Positions 27,415 to 34,919 of a stretch of DNA of 64,000 nucleotides are shown here, piece after piece. The notes below the pieces were generated by a model. The model searched no databases, was not told the origin of the DNA, and saw only the letters and a list, made by a program, of their open reading frames with translations. The stretch is from Christiangramia sp. OXR-203. Lineage in GTDB: Bacteria; Bacteroidota; Bacteroidia; Flavobacteriales; Flavobacteriaceae. A program made the translations under genes and the position numbers. Every line of letters begins with the position of its first letter. Within the stretch, counting starts at the first letter, position 1. Location of the stretch: contig NZ_CP139698.1 of NCBI RefSeq assembly GCF_034372165.1, positions 1,860,001 to 1,924,000 of the forward strand, written 5' to 3'.

Positions 27415-28230
27415 TTGAAACGAATTTTGATACTAGGAGCGAGCGGCTTTATTGGGAATTCCCTGTATAAAGAGCTCTGCTCCTATTTTGATACACACGG
27501 TACCTATTATACTGAAAATGTTTTTTTTGAAAAAAATCATCAATTCCACCATTTTGATATGGAAACGGAAAATATCAGTATTTTACTTGAAAATTTGAAG
27601 CCTGATGTCATCGTATCCTGCCTGCGAGGAGGTTTTGAACCTCAGATTCATACTCATTTTGAGATTATTAACTACCTACTCAATTATCGGAAAAAGTTAA
27701 TATTTCTCTCTTCAGCCAATGTCTTTGATGCTTTCACTAACTATCCTTCTTATGAATATGACAAAACACTTAGTCAAAGCGTTTATGGCAGATTCAAGAT
27801 CAAAATAGAAAATGCGTTACTCAGACTTCCGAATAAACAATATAATATTCTGAGACTTCCTATGGTCTACGGAAAAGGTTCCCCGCGCATTAAGGAGATA
27901 AGAACAATTCTGGACCTAAACGAACCGCTGGAAGTATTCCCAAATGTGGTCGTGAATGCTACTGAAATTGGAAAGGTAACTCAACAAATTCACTATATAA
28001 TTAATAGAAACAGACAGGGTGTATTCCATTTGGGCAGTGATGACCTGGTGCATCAACGCGATCTTATAGAGGACCTTAGCAGGGAACTTGGTTATGAAAA
28101 CCCACTTTTCAAGAATGTTTACGACTCCAACTTCGACAGATTCCTGGCTGTACTTCCAAAAGATAATAAGCTTCCAAAGAACCTACAGATAAGTATCCAG
28201 GAAGTAGTCCAAGCATCAGCTAAACTATAG
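27415..28230 (+). CDS. NAD(P)-dependent epimerase/dTDP-4-dehydrorhamnose reductase-like SDR
   Basis: A 271-residue extended-SDR protein. GASGFIGNSLY (8-18) is the Rossmann loop, LSSANVFD at 98-105 supplies the Ser/Asn region, and YGRFK (Tyr124, Lys128) is the catalytic pair. LRLPMVYGKG and GVFHLGSDD resemble RmlD-like reductases. The C-terminus is short and the substrate is unclear. It begins with TTG five bases after gcvT. No other sugar-nucleotide genes are adjacent, so a role in dTDP-rhamnose synthesis is not supported by context. Confidence 0.82.
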   Translation: MKRILILGASGFIGNSLYKELCSYFDTHGTYYTENVFFEKNHQFHHFDMETENISILLENLKPDVIVSCLRGGFEPQIHTHFEIINYLLNYRKKLIFLSSANVFDAFTNYPSYEYDKTLSQSVYGRFKIKIENALLRLPNKQYNILRLPMVYGKGSPRIKEIRTILDLNEPLEVFPNVVVNATEIGKVTQQIHYIINRNRQGVFHLGSDDLVHQRDLIEDLSRELGYENPLFKNVYDSNFDRFLAVLPKDNKLPKNLQISIQEVVQASAKL

Positions 28231-28314
28231 CTGTTAATTTGAAATTAAACTGAAGTCCCATAACGATGTTATGCTTCATTCTTAGTAACTTGAAGAAAAC
28301 CAAATAATTAAGTC

Positions 28315-28605
28315 ATGAAAAAATTAAGTGATACTGAGATAGACGAACAATTAAAAAATCTTGATGGATGGACATATGCCAAAGGTGCCATTCATACTTC
28401 TTTTGAATTTGAGAATTTTAAAGAAGCATTTACCGTAATGACAAGAATTGCATTTGAGGCAGAAGCACAGGAGCATCATCCAAATTGGGGAAATGTATAC
28501 AATCAATTAGAAATTTCACTTTCTACTCACGATGCAAATGGTGTGACCGAAAAAGATTTCAAACTTGCCAGAACAATAGAAGAGATCATCGAGTCGACGA
28601 ATTGA
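28315..28605 (+). CDS. 4a-hydroxytetrahydrobiopterin dehydratase
   Basis: A 96-residue pterin-4-alpha-carbinolamine dehydratase. The signature EHHPNWGNVYNQLEI contains the catalytic His pair, and STHDANGVTEKDFKLA completes the active site. It recycles the 4a-hydroxy pterin made by aromatic amino acid hydroxylases. No such hydroxylase is in this window; folE, which makes the pterin skeleton, is 31 kb away. A Mocorelated role has been proposed for orphan members. The start ATG and length are as usual for the family. Confidence 0.94.
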   Translation: MKKLSDTEIDEQLKNLDGWTYAKGAIHTSFEFENFKEAFTVMTRIAFEAEAQEHHPNWGNVYNQLEISLSTHDANGVTEKDFKLARTIEEIIESTN

Positions 28606-28629
28606 AAATCTGTTGAATACTAGAAAACC

Positions 28630-28665
28630 AGCTCCTTACCCATACTGTATTTAGGAGCTTTTTTA
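28630..28665 (+). terminator. Terminator after the pterin dehydratase gene
   Basis: AGCTCCT (28630-28636) and AGGAGCT (28653-28659) pair and are followed by six T. The T tract runs straight into the next promoter element. Confidence 0.75.
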
Positions 28666-28673
28666 TATTTTTG
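28666..28673 (+). promoter_or_regulatory. Candidate -7 element (TATTTTTG) for the YebC-like gene
   Basis: It matches TAnnTTTG and lies 23 bases before the ATG at 28697, directly after the terminator T tract. Terminator and promoter are therefore fused back to back. Confidence 0.45.
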
Positions 28674-28696
28674 CGCGAACCTAATTAAAATTTGAA

Positions 28697-29419
28697 ATGG
28701 GAAGAGCTTTTGAATTTCGCAAAGCACGGAAAATGAAACGTTGGTCTGCAATGGCTAAAGCATTTACCAGAATTGGTAAAGATATCGTCATGGCAGTGAA
28801 AGAAGGTGGTCCAGATCCTGACACGAATGCCAAACTTCGTGCCGTGATTCAGAATGCGAAAAGTGTCAATATGCCTAAGGATAATATCGAGCGTGCGATC
28901 AAACGTGCTTCAGATAAAAATCAAGGTGATTACAAAGTGGTTCTTTTTGAAGGCTATGCTCCTCATGGTATTGCTGTTCTCGTAGAAACTGCGACAGATA
29001 ATAACAATAGAACAGTTGCAAACATTCGTTCTCATTTCAACAAATCTGATGGGAATCTTGGGACTTCAGGTTCTGTAGAATTCATGTTTGACCATACCTG
29101 TAATTTCAGAATTAATGCTGAAAATCAGGATCCGGAAGAACTTGAGTTAGAATTGATAGATTTTGGTGCAGAAGAAGTTTTTGAAGATGAAGACGGAATT
29201 CATATCTATGCACCCTTTGAATATTTTGGTGCCATTCAAAAGGAATTAGAGAACAGGGAAATGGAAATACTTTCTTCTGGATTTGAAAGAATCCCTCAGG
29301 TTACAAAACCTTTACAAGGTGAACAGGCAGCAGATGTAGAGAAATTGCTTGAAAAACTGGAAGAAGACGATGATGTTCAAAACGTCTACCATACTATGGA
29401 GACAACAGATGAGGATTAA
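28697..29419 (+). CDS. YebC/PmpR family protein
   Basis: A 240-residue YebC/TACO1-family protein. The start MGRAFEFRKARKMKRWSAMAK, which differs from the usual HSKWANIKHRK, is the Bacteroidota form. FTRIGKDIVMAVKEGGPDPDTN, YAPHGIAVLVETATDNNNRT and the acidic C-terminal domain are as expected. Some members act as DNA-binding regulators (PmpR); others relieve ribosome stalling at polyproline. The paralogue here cannot be assigned to one role. The stop codon abuts the stop of the convergent acyltransferase gene with no gap. Confidence 0.93.
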   Translation: MGRAFEFRKARKMKRWSAMAKAFTRIGKDIVMAVKEGGPDPDTNAKLRAVIQNAKSVNMPKDNIERAIKRASDKNQGDYKVVLFEGYAPHGIAVLVETATDNNNRTVANIRSHFNKSDGNLGTSGSVEFMFDHTCNFRINAENQDPEELELELIDFGAEEVFEDEDGIHIYAPFEYFGAIQKELENREMEILSSGFERIPQVTKPLQGEQAADVEKLLEKLEEDDDVQNVYHTMETTDED

Positions 29420-29959
29420 TTAGAAATTTTCTTTAATCTTGCCTTCTACACCCTCATAGAACTGGGTGATAATTTTAAAATCTGAATCAAAATCTCCGGT
29501 TGGCTGAAAAGCTTCGGAGATTTTTACTTTTTTGGGCTTATAGTCGAAGGAAACCATTACGATAGGAACCTCTGCTTTTAAAGCTATATAGTAAAAACCT
29601 GTTCTCCACTTATCGGTTTTCTCTCTGGTGCCTTCGGGAGATAAAGCTAATCGAAAAATAGTCTTGTTTTCAAAGACTTTCGCAATCGCATCCACTTTAT
29701 TCTTTTTTCCTGATCTATCCAACGGTGCGCCACCTACCCATTTGAAATACCACCCAAAAGGTGTTTTGAACAATTCCTGCTTTCCTACAAAATTAAATTC
29801 CACATTCATCATCTTACGAACCAGGATTCCTAATAGAAAATCAAAGGAACTTGTATGTGGCGCAACGATAACTACACACTTCTTTGTTCTGGAAGTAAAA
29901 TTATCCTCCAGACGCCAGCCTAAAATTTTGTAGAATATAAATTTTGCCAGCCAGCGCAT
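29420..29959 (-). CDS. 1-acyl-sn-glycerol-3-phosphate acyltransferase-like protein
   Basis: A 179-residue PlsC-like acyltransferase, shorter than typical PlsC. The HX4D catalytic motif is APHTSSFDF. The glycerophosphate-binding SPEGTREKTDKWRTGFYYIA carries EGTR. GGAPLDR is the middle block. These short forms transfer acyl chains to lysophospholipid or a related alcohol at the inner membrane. It starts three bases after the proline dehydrogenase stop, so it belongs to that transcript. The yebC-type gene converges on it with no gap. Confidence 0.88.
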   Translation of the reverse strand: MRWLAKFIFYKILGWRLEDNFTSRTKKCVVIVAPHTSSFDFLLGILVRKMMNVEFNFVGKQELFKTPFGWYFKWVGGAPLDRSGKKNKVDAIAKVFENKTIFRLALSPEGTREKTDKWRTGFYYIALKAEVPIVMVSFDYKPKKVKISEAFQPTGDFDSDFKIITQFYEGVEGKIKENF

Positions 29960-29962
29960 AGG

Positions 29963-31162
29963 TTATTCCCGATGATGTTTCGTAGACTCATCTCCACGTC
30001 GGCGTTTCTTCTCTTCTCTTAGTAAAGCCAACTCCCTACCCGTTTGTCCTTTAACTGAAGTGTTTTCCTGAGCACGCCTTAGTAAGTAAGGAACTACATC
30101 TCTAACCGGTCCAAATGGAACCAATTTTACAGCGTTGTATCCTTTTTTAGCCATATTATAGCTTATATGATCACTCATACCATAAAGCTGACTAAACCAT
30201 ATTCTCTTATCGTCGATTGAAATACCCTTATCCTCCATAATCTGTAGAGCCAGGTAACTACTTACCTCGTTATGAGTACCTATGAATACTGAAATATCTT
30301 CCAGATGATTTAGACAGTAAGACATTACCGAGTTAAAGTTAACATCTGTTGCCTCCTTGCTTTCGCATATAGGCGATGCATAACCTAATTTCTTAGCTCT
30401 GGAATTTTCTTTTTCCATATAAGCACCTCTCACGATCTTCGCTCCAATTTTAAAACCTTCCTTCTGGCCTTGCTCGTGAAGATCCTTCAGGTAGTCCAGC
30501 CTGTCCCAGCGGTAACATTGCAGTGTGTTGAAAATAAGCACTTCATCCTGGTTGTATTTTTTCATCATTTCAACCATAAGATCATCGGCAGCGGTTTGCA
30601 TCCAGGTTTCTTCGCCATCAGCATACAATCGTACCTTTAGTTCAAATGCGCGCTTACATAATGTTTCCACTCTGTTTTTTACACGTTCCCACTCTTCCTT
30701 TTCGGCCTCTGTAAGACTAAGCTTTTCACTTACTTTTTCCCAAATCGCAAATCTTCCAATACCGGTAGGTTTAAACATTGCAAAAGTAACTTCATCACTT
30801 TCATTGGCATATTCAATCAGACTCAGTTTCTTGCGCATTGCAGAATCAAATTCTTCTTCACTCTCCTTACCTTCAACTGAGTAATCAAGAATACTATGCA
30901 AATTCTCTCCGTACATCTCCTTGGTAACGGGCTTACAATCCTCTTCGGTAACACCTCCGCAAAATTGTTCAAAAATTGTTTTCTTTATAAGAGTTTCTAC
31001 TGGTAAGTGTAACTTTAGCGCCATTTTAGTTAATGCGCTACCTGCTTTCACTAAAGCAGAATAATTCATCATGCTAAACAAAAATATCGCCCTATCCAGG
31101 TCTGAATTTGATTTGAGTTTGAACGCAGATTTAGTATTATTGAATATCTTCTTTCTTATCAT
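29963..31162 (-). CDS. Proline dehydrogenase
   Basis: A 399-residue monofunctional FAD enzyme oxidising proline to pyrroline-5-carboxylate and passing electrons to quinone. The N-terminal helical region is followed by the beta/alpha barrel with VRLYADGEETWMQTAADDLM, KIVRGAYMEKE, VFIGTHNE and YNAVKLVPFGPVRDV. The substrate-binding YLLRRAQENTSV near the C-terminus is diagnostic. The C-terminal tail is basic. A consensus -7 element lies just upstream. It heads a two-gene operon with the acyltransferase and is divergent from aroB. Confidence 0.94.
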   Translation of the reverse strand: MIRKKIFNNTKSAFKLKSNSDLDRAIFLFSMMNYSALVKAGSALTKMALKLHLPVETLIKKTIFEQFCGGVTEEDCKPVTKEMYGENLHSILDYSVEGKESEEEFDSAMRKKLSLIEYANESDEVTFAMFKPTGIGRFAIWEKVSEKLSLTEAEKEEWERVKNRVETLCKRAFELKVRLYADGEETWMQTAADDLMVEMMKKYNQDEVLIFNTLQCYRWDRLDYLKDLHEQGQKEGFKIGAKIVRGAYMEKENSRAKKLGYASPICESKEATDVNFNSVMSYCLNHLEDISVFIGTHNEVSSYLALQIMEDKGISIDDKRIWFSQLYGMSDHISYNMAKKGYNAVKLVPFGPVRDVVPYLLRRAQENTSVKGQTGRELALLREEKKRRRGDESTKHHRE

Positions 31163-31180
31163 TTCATGCTGTTAATCGGG

Positions 31181-31188
31181 CAAATATA
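31181..31188 (-). promoter_or_regulatory. Candidate -7 element (TATATTTG) for proline dehydrogenase
   Basis: On the minus strand TATATTTG lies 18 bases before the start codon at 31162, giving a very short leader. On the plus strand TAATTTCG at 31223-31230 is the near-consensus counterpart for aroB. Confidence 0.5.
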
Positions 31189-31251
31189 ATTATTGAAGAT
31201 GACTATTATCATAAATTCTCTTTAATTTCGAAAGCTCTAAATGCCAATATC

Positions 31252-32337
31252 ATGAATGAAGCTAAACACTTAGTCAATCCTGTATTTTACGGTATCGAAT
31301 CTTACTCGAAAATCAACCAATATATAGAAGATAAAAAGCCATCATCATTATATATTTTGGTTGACACCAACACCCAGGAACACTGTCTAAGCATATTCTT
31401 GAAGAATATATCTACGAATCAACAGATTGAAGTTATTGAAATTGAACCGGGAGAAGAAAATAAGCATATTGAAACCTGTACTGGTGTTTGGAGTGCTCTT
31501 TCAGAGCTTGGTGCAGATAGAAAGAGTTTGATGATAAATCTTGGTGGTGGTGTTGTAACCGATCTTGGAGGTTTTGTAGCTTCAACGTTTAAGCGTGGTG
31601 TTCCATTTATTAATGTTCCAACTACCTTACTTTCTATGGTAGATGCATCGGTTGGAGGTAAAACCGGTGTTGACCTAGGAAATCTCAAAAATCAGGTGGG
31701 AGTCATAGTGCAGCCAGAAATGGTTGTTGTAGATAGCAGTTACCTACAAACATTATCCTCACGTGAAATGCGCAGTGGTCTTGCTGAAATACTGAAACAT
31801 GGACTTATAGCTGATGAATCTTACTGGGATCGCATGAGCAACCTGAGCTCTCTAGATCTTTCAGACCTTGATACTATCATAGAACATTCAGTAAATATAA
31901 AATCAGAGATTGTTTCGCAGGATCCTTATGAACAGTCCATCAGGAAAAATCTTAATTTTGGGCATACGCTCGGCCACGCTGTTGAATCCTTCTATTTAAC
32001 TAATCCTGAGAAAGATAAATTACTTCACGGAGAAGCAATTGCGATCGGGATGATCTTAGAATCATATATATCTTCTGAGATTCTAAATTTTCCAAAGAAA
32101 AAATTACATGATATTTCAAATATTATAATTGATCTATTCGGTTTCGTGGACATACCTTCGGAAGATATTAAGGAGATCATTTCGTTACTCAAACATGATA
32201 AAAAGAACTCGAATGGACAGGTAAATTTTGTTTTATTGAATGATATCGCTATTCCAGAATTAGATGTTGTAGTTCCTGAAGAGCTGATTATCAAATCTTT
32301 CGAATTTTATAGCTCTCTGAATTTAACTAATCATTAA
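31252..32337 (+). CDS. aroB: 3-dehydroquinate synthase
   Basis: A 361-residue enzyme converting DAHP to 3-dehydroquinate in the shikimate pathway, using NAD+ and a divalent metal. GGGVVTDLGGFVASTFKRG and PTTLLSMVDASVGGKTGVDLG bind NAD+ and substrate. The metal ligands lie in SGLAEILKHGLI, in NFGHTLGHA and in LHGEAIAIGM. The length is normal. No other aro genes are adjacent. A small acidic gene follows after 74 bases. The shared divergent promoter region with proline dehydrogenase is only 89 bases. Confidence 0.96.
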   Translation: MNEAKHLVNPVFYGIESYSKINQYIEDKKPSSLYILVDTNTQEHCLSIFLKNISTNQQIEVIEIEPGEENKHIETCTGVWSALSELGADRKSLMINLGGGVVTDLGGFVASTFKRGVPFINVPTTLLSMVDASVGGKTGVDLGNLKNQVGVIVQPEMVVVDSSYLQTLSSREMRSGLAEILKHGLIADESYWDRMSNLSSLDLSDLDTIIEHSVNIKSEIVSQDPYEQSIRKNLNFGHTLGHAVESFYLTNPEKDKLLHGEAIAIGMILESYISSEILNFPKKKLHDISNIIIDLFGFVDIPSEDIKEIISLLKHDKKNSNGQVNFVLLNDIAIPELDVVVPEELIIKSFEFYSSLNLTNH

Positions 32338-32411
32338 TTTAATCGAATATCTGGCAACTCCCTTGTGTGGCGTTTGATATTTTATTTATACTTGCATAAA
32401 CCAATCACACT

Positions 32412-32711
32412 ATGAAAAGGATAATTGTAGACTATAAAAAGCTTACTCCTGAAATTCTTGGACTTCTTGTAGAGAAATATCCTGATGGATATGATGATGA
32501 CCAGGTTATCGCCTTTAAGAATGCTAAAAATGAGACTGTTGAAGCTGTGGAAGTAAAGACTGAAGATACCATTTACCTGGTCAAAGTAAGTACCAGGCTT
32601 GAAAGTACTATGGCGAATTTTGACGAAGATGATTATGAAGATTCAGAATTTACAGATCCTATTGTAGACATTCCGGAGAAGGATGATACTGAAGAAGACG
32701 AAGACAAATAA
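32412..32711 (+). CDS. Conserved small acidic protein of unknown function
   Basis: A 99-residue protein with an N-terminal alpha/beta part (IIVDYKKLTPEILGLLVEKY, then DDDQVIAFKNAKNETVEAVEVKTED in outline) and a strongly acidic C-terminal third from residue 68. I see no catalytic motif and no membrane segment. It follows aroB on the same strand and is closed off by a strong terminator, so it may be cotranscribed with aroB or stand alone. I do not recognise the family. Confidence 0.75.
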   Translation: MKRIIVDYKKLTPEILGLLVEKYPDGYDDDQVIAFKNAKNETVEAVEVKTEDTIYLVKVSTRLESTMANFDEDDYEDSEFTDPIVDIPEKDDTEEDEDK

Positions 32712-32713
32712 AA

Positions 32714-32740
32714 AAGGGACGCAATTGCGTCCCTTTTCAT
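32714..32740. terminator. Bidirectional terminator
   Basis: The arms AAGGGACGCAA and TTGCGTCCCTT (32714-32735) form a perfect palindrome, with A run on the left and T-rich sequence on the right. It serves the convergent genes ending at 32711 and 32758. Confidence 0.88.
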
Positions 32741-32757
32741 TTTATAATTACTGGTAA

Positions 32758-33306
32758 TTATGCATGTTGTAAATCATGCTTACCTTCTTTAATTTCTTCA
32801 ATCACCTTTGCATTAAAAGCTGGAAGGTCATCAGGATTTCTACTTGTAACCAAAGCTTCATCAACTACAACTTCCTGGTCTACCCATAATGCACCAGCAT
32901 TTTCAAGGTCTTTACGAATACTACTAAAGGATGTCATCGTTCTACCTTCCACAACATCTGCACTAATTAAAGTCCACGGTGCATGGCAAATAGCACATAC
33001 GGGTTTGCTTTGTTTGAAGAAGTCCCTAACAAAGACCAATGCACTCTCTTCTCTTCTTAAATTATCTGGATTGATAACTCCTCCTGGAAGCACTAAAGCA
33101 TGGTAATCTTTTGCTGAAACCTCGTCAAGAGTTTTATCTACTTTAAAGTCTTTTCCCCAATTATCACCATCCCATGATTTAATGTCACCTGACTTAAGGC
33201 TAACGATCTCTACATTAAAACCTTCTTTCTCCATTGCCTCTTTTGGGGAGGTTAGTTCTACTTCTTCAAATCCATCTGTTGCTAAAATTGCAATTCTCTT
33301 ATCCAT
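32758..33306 (-). CDS. DJ-1/PfpI family (type 1 glutamine amidotransferase-like) protein
   Basis: A 182-residue DJ-1/PfpI superfamily protein. The nucleophile elbow reads CAICHAPW with Cys107 and His108, and the supporting Glu lies in DGFEEVEL near residue 14-15. YHALVLPGGVINPDNLRR is also characteristic. Members include general stress proteins (YhbO/YraA-like) with proposed protease or deglycase activity; which one applies is unsettled. The usual AICHGPW is AICHAPW here, a minor change. A consensus TATCTTTG is present 22 bases upstream of the start on the minus strand. Confidence 0.93.
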   Translation of the reverse strand: MDKRIAILATDGFEEVELTSPKEAMEKEGFNVEIVSLKSGDIKSWDGDNWGKDFKVDKTLDEVSAKDYHALVLPGGVINPDNLRREESALVFVRDFFKQSKPVCAICHAPWTLISADVVEGRTMTSFSSIRKDLENAGALWVDQEVVVDEALVTSRNPDDLPAFNAKVIEEIKEGKHDLQHA

Positions 33307-33328
33307 AATTTTTCTTTTTTTAGTTACT

Positions 33329-33336
33329 CAAAGATA
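33329..33336 (-). promoter_or_regulatory. Candidate -7 element (TATCTTTG) for the PfpI-like gene
   Basis: The exact TAnnTTTG match lies on the minus strand 22 bases before the start codon at 33306. Confidence 0.5.
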
Positions 33337-33408
33337 GGATTAGGAAGAGCGAATCTGTATTAATAGCCTATTAAAACTGGGCGTTTAAGAGTTAAAGGTT
33401 AATTAAAA

Positions 33409-34401
33409 CTATTTTTCTTTCGAAGTTTCATCTGCATCCAGGTAAGACTTCAAACGGTCTACGATATACTTTTCTTCTTCAAGCTGAACTTTTCTTTGCT
33501 CCAGTTTCTTCATCTCCTGGTATATTGCTGGTTCACCAAATCTGTTCGGCTCCACCTTCTCTTTCTTCAGAAGAGCATATTGAACTGTGAACTCTGCACC
33601 AAAGAATAAAATTAAACAGGTATAGTAGACCCAAAGGAGTATTAATACCACTGAAGACGCGCCACCATAAACTGATGCCGGATCGCTCTGACCAAAATAT
33701 ATACTTATAAGAGTCTGACCAACAATAAAAAGTGCTGTAGTCAATGCAGCTCCAGTGTATGTGGTCTTCAACCTGATATTAATATCTGGTAGAAGCTTAA
33801 AGATCATTGCAAATAAAGTCGTTATGAAGAAAAACGTAAGTGCGTAATTTAAAATATACATTGCAACTTGAGTAATATCAGGAATAAGCTGTTGCATTGT
33901 TTCTGTAATTAACTTCAGAATAGTAGAAACTACCAGAGCTATTAATAAAAGTAATCCAATGACTACTACCATTCCCAGGGAAATCACACGATCAAGAACC
34001 ATACGGAGAAAATTAGTTTTTTTGGCCGCAACATTCCATATGTTATTCATGGCGATTTTCAACTGAAAAAAAACTCCGGTTGCACCAAAGATAAGCATCG
34101 CTAAACCAAAAATTATAGCCAGTGTAGAGTCCTGCGACAATGCAGCATTTTCGATCATGCCCTCAATTGCTTTGGAAGCTTCAGTTCCAATAAACTCCCC
34201 TATCTCACCTGTAAGCCGGCCTTGTACGGCTTCTCTTCCGAAGAAATAACCCGCAATACTTACTACAATAATCAATAATGATGGTAATGAAAATAATGCA
34301 TAATAAGCGATGGTAGCACTTCGGGCATAAGGTTCATTCTTATCCCAGCTCACATAAGTCTTCTTAAGAAGCTTGCCGAAAACCTTGATTTTGCGAAACA
34401 T
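33409..34401 (-). CDS. YihY/BrkB family inner-membrane protein
   Basis: A 330-residue protein with about six membrane helices. It has the family blocks NEPYARSATIAYYALFSLPSLLI near the N-terminus, FGATGVFFQLKIAMNNIWNV in the middle, and YGGASSVVLILLWVYYTCLILFFGAEFT (named in outline) towards the end. The C-terminal 60 residues are a charged coiled coil. YihY/BrkB proteins are often misnamed ribonuclease BN; their function is unknown and possibly transport. Its ATG overlaps the DinB-family stop by one base, so it is translationally coupled as the last gene of the ppc operon. Confidence 0.92.
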   Translation of the reverse strand: MFRKIKVFGKLLKKTYVSWDKNEPYARSATIAYYALFSLPSLLIIVVSIAGYFFGREAVQGRLTGEIGEFIGTEASKAIEGMIENAALSQDSTLAIIFGLAMLIFGATGVFFQLKIAMNNIWNVAAKKTNFLRMVLDRVISLGMVVVIGLLLLIALVVSTILKLITETMQQLIPDITQVAMYILNYALTFFFITTLFAMIFKLLPDINIRLKTTYTGAALTTALFIVGQTLISIYFGQSDPASVYGGASSVVLILLWVYYTCLILFFGAEFTVQYALLKKEKVEPNRFGEPAIYQEMKKLEQRKVQLEEEKYIVDRLKSYLDADETSKEK

Positions 34402-34919
34402 TAGAGATACTTCTCTTTAATCACCTCAATATGATGCATAGCATGACCAACCATCATAAAGCCGAGCGCTCTGGGTGAAGCATTGATATCATTCATGATT
34501 CCACCAAGTTTTAGCATATCGACAGTCATGCTTTCGAAAAGAATGATGCCTGCCTCTCTAACAATTTTATACTCTTTAATAAGATCTTGAACCGATCTGT
34601 GTTCTGAGCGACTATTTAAAACATAAATATCATGATCAAATCCTGGCAAAGGTTGCGGTTCGTTTCTGGCAATTGCTAATGCTCTGAATTGAAAAATTCT
34701 TTCAGTATCAATTATATGCTGAATCATTTCTTTTAATGTCCACTTACCTTCTTCATAGCGGTAATCCCATTTATCTTCTGGAATATTTTTCAAAAATTGA
34801 ATAAACTCAGAAGTATTCGATTTGAGGCTTGGAACTAATTCAGCTTCGGGTTCTAATCTATCGATATAACCTCTATAAAATTCACCTATTTCTCCCTTAG
34901 TAAGTTCAGATTTCTTCAT
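34401..34919 (-). CDS. DinB family protein
   Basis: A 172-residue DinB-like four-helix-bundle protein. The metal-binding His positions are recognisable in EMIQHIIDTERIF and in VGHAMHHIEVIKEKY near the C-terminus. KWTLKEMIQHI matches the W-T/S-x-K-E-x-x-x-H pattern typical of these metal-dependent thiol-transferase or hydrolase relatives (bacillithiol S-transferase-like). The thiol substrate and function are unknown. It lies between ppc and the BrkB gene, overlapping each by a single base (TAATG-type junctions). Confidence 0.9.
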   Translation of the reverse strand: MKKSELTKGEIGEFYRGYIDRLEPEAELVPSLKSNTSEFIQFLKNIPEDKWDYRYEEGKWTLKEMIQHIIDTERIFQFRALAIARNEPQPLPGFDHDIYVLNSRSEHRSVQDLIKEYKIVREAGIILFESMTVDMLKLGGIMNDINASPRALGFMMVGHAMHHIEVIKEKYL

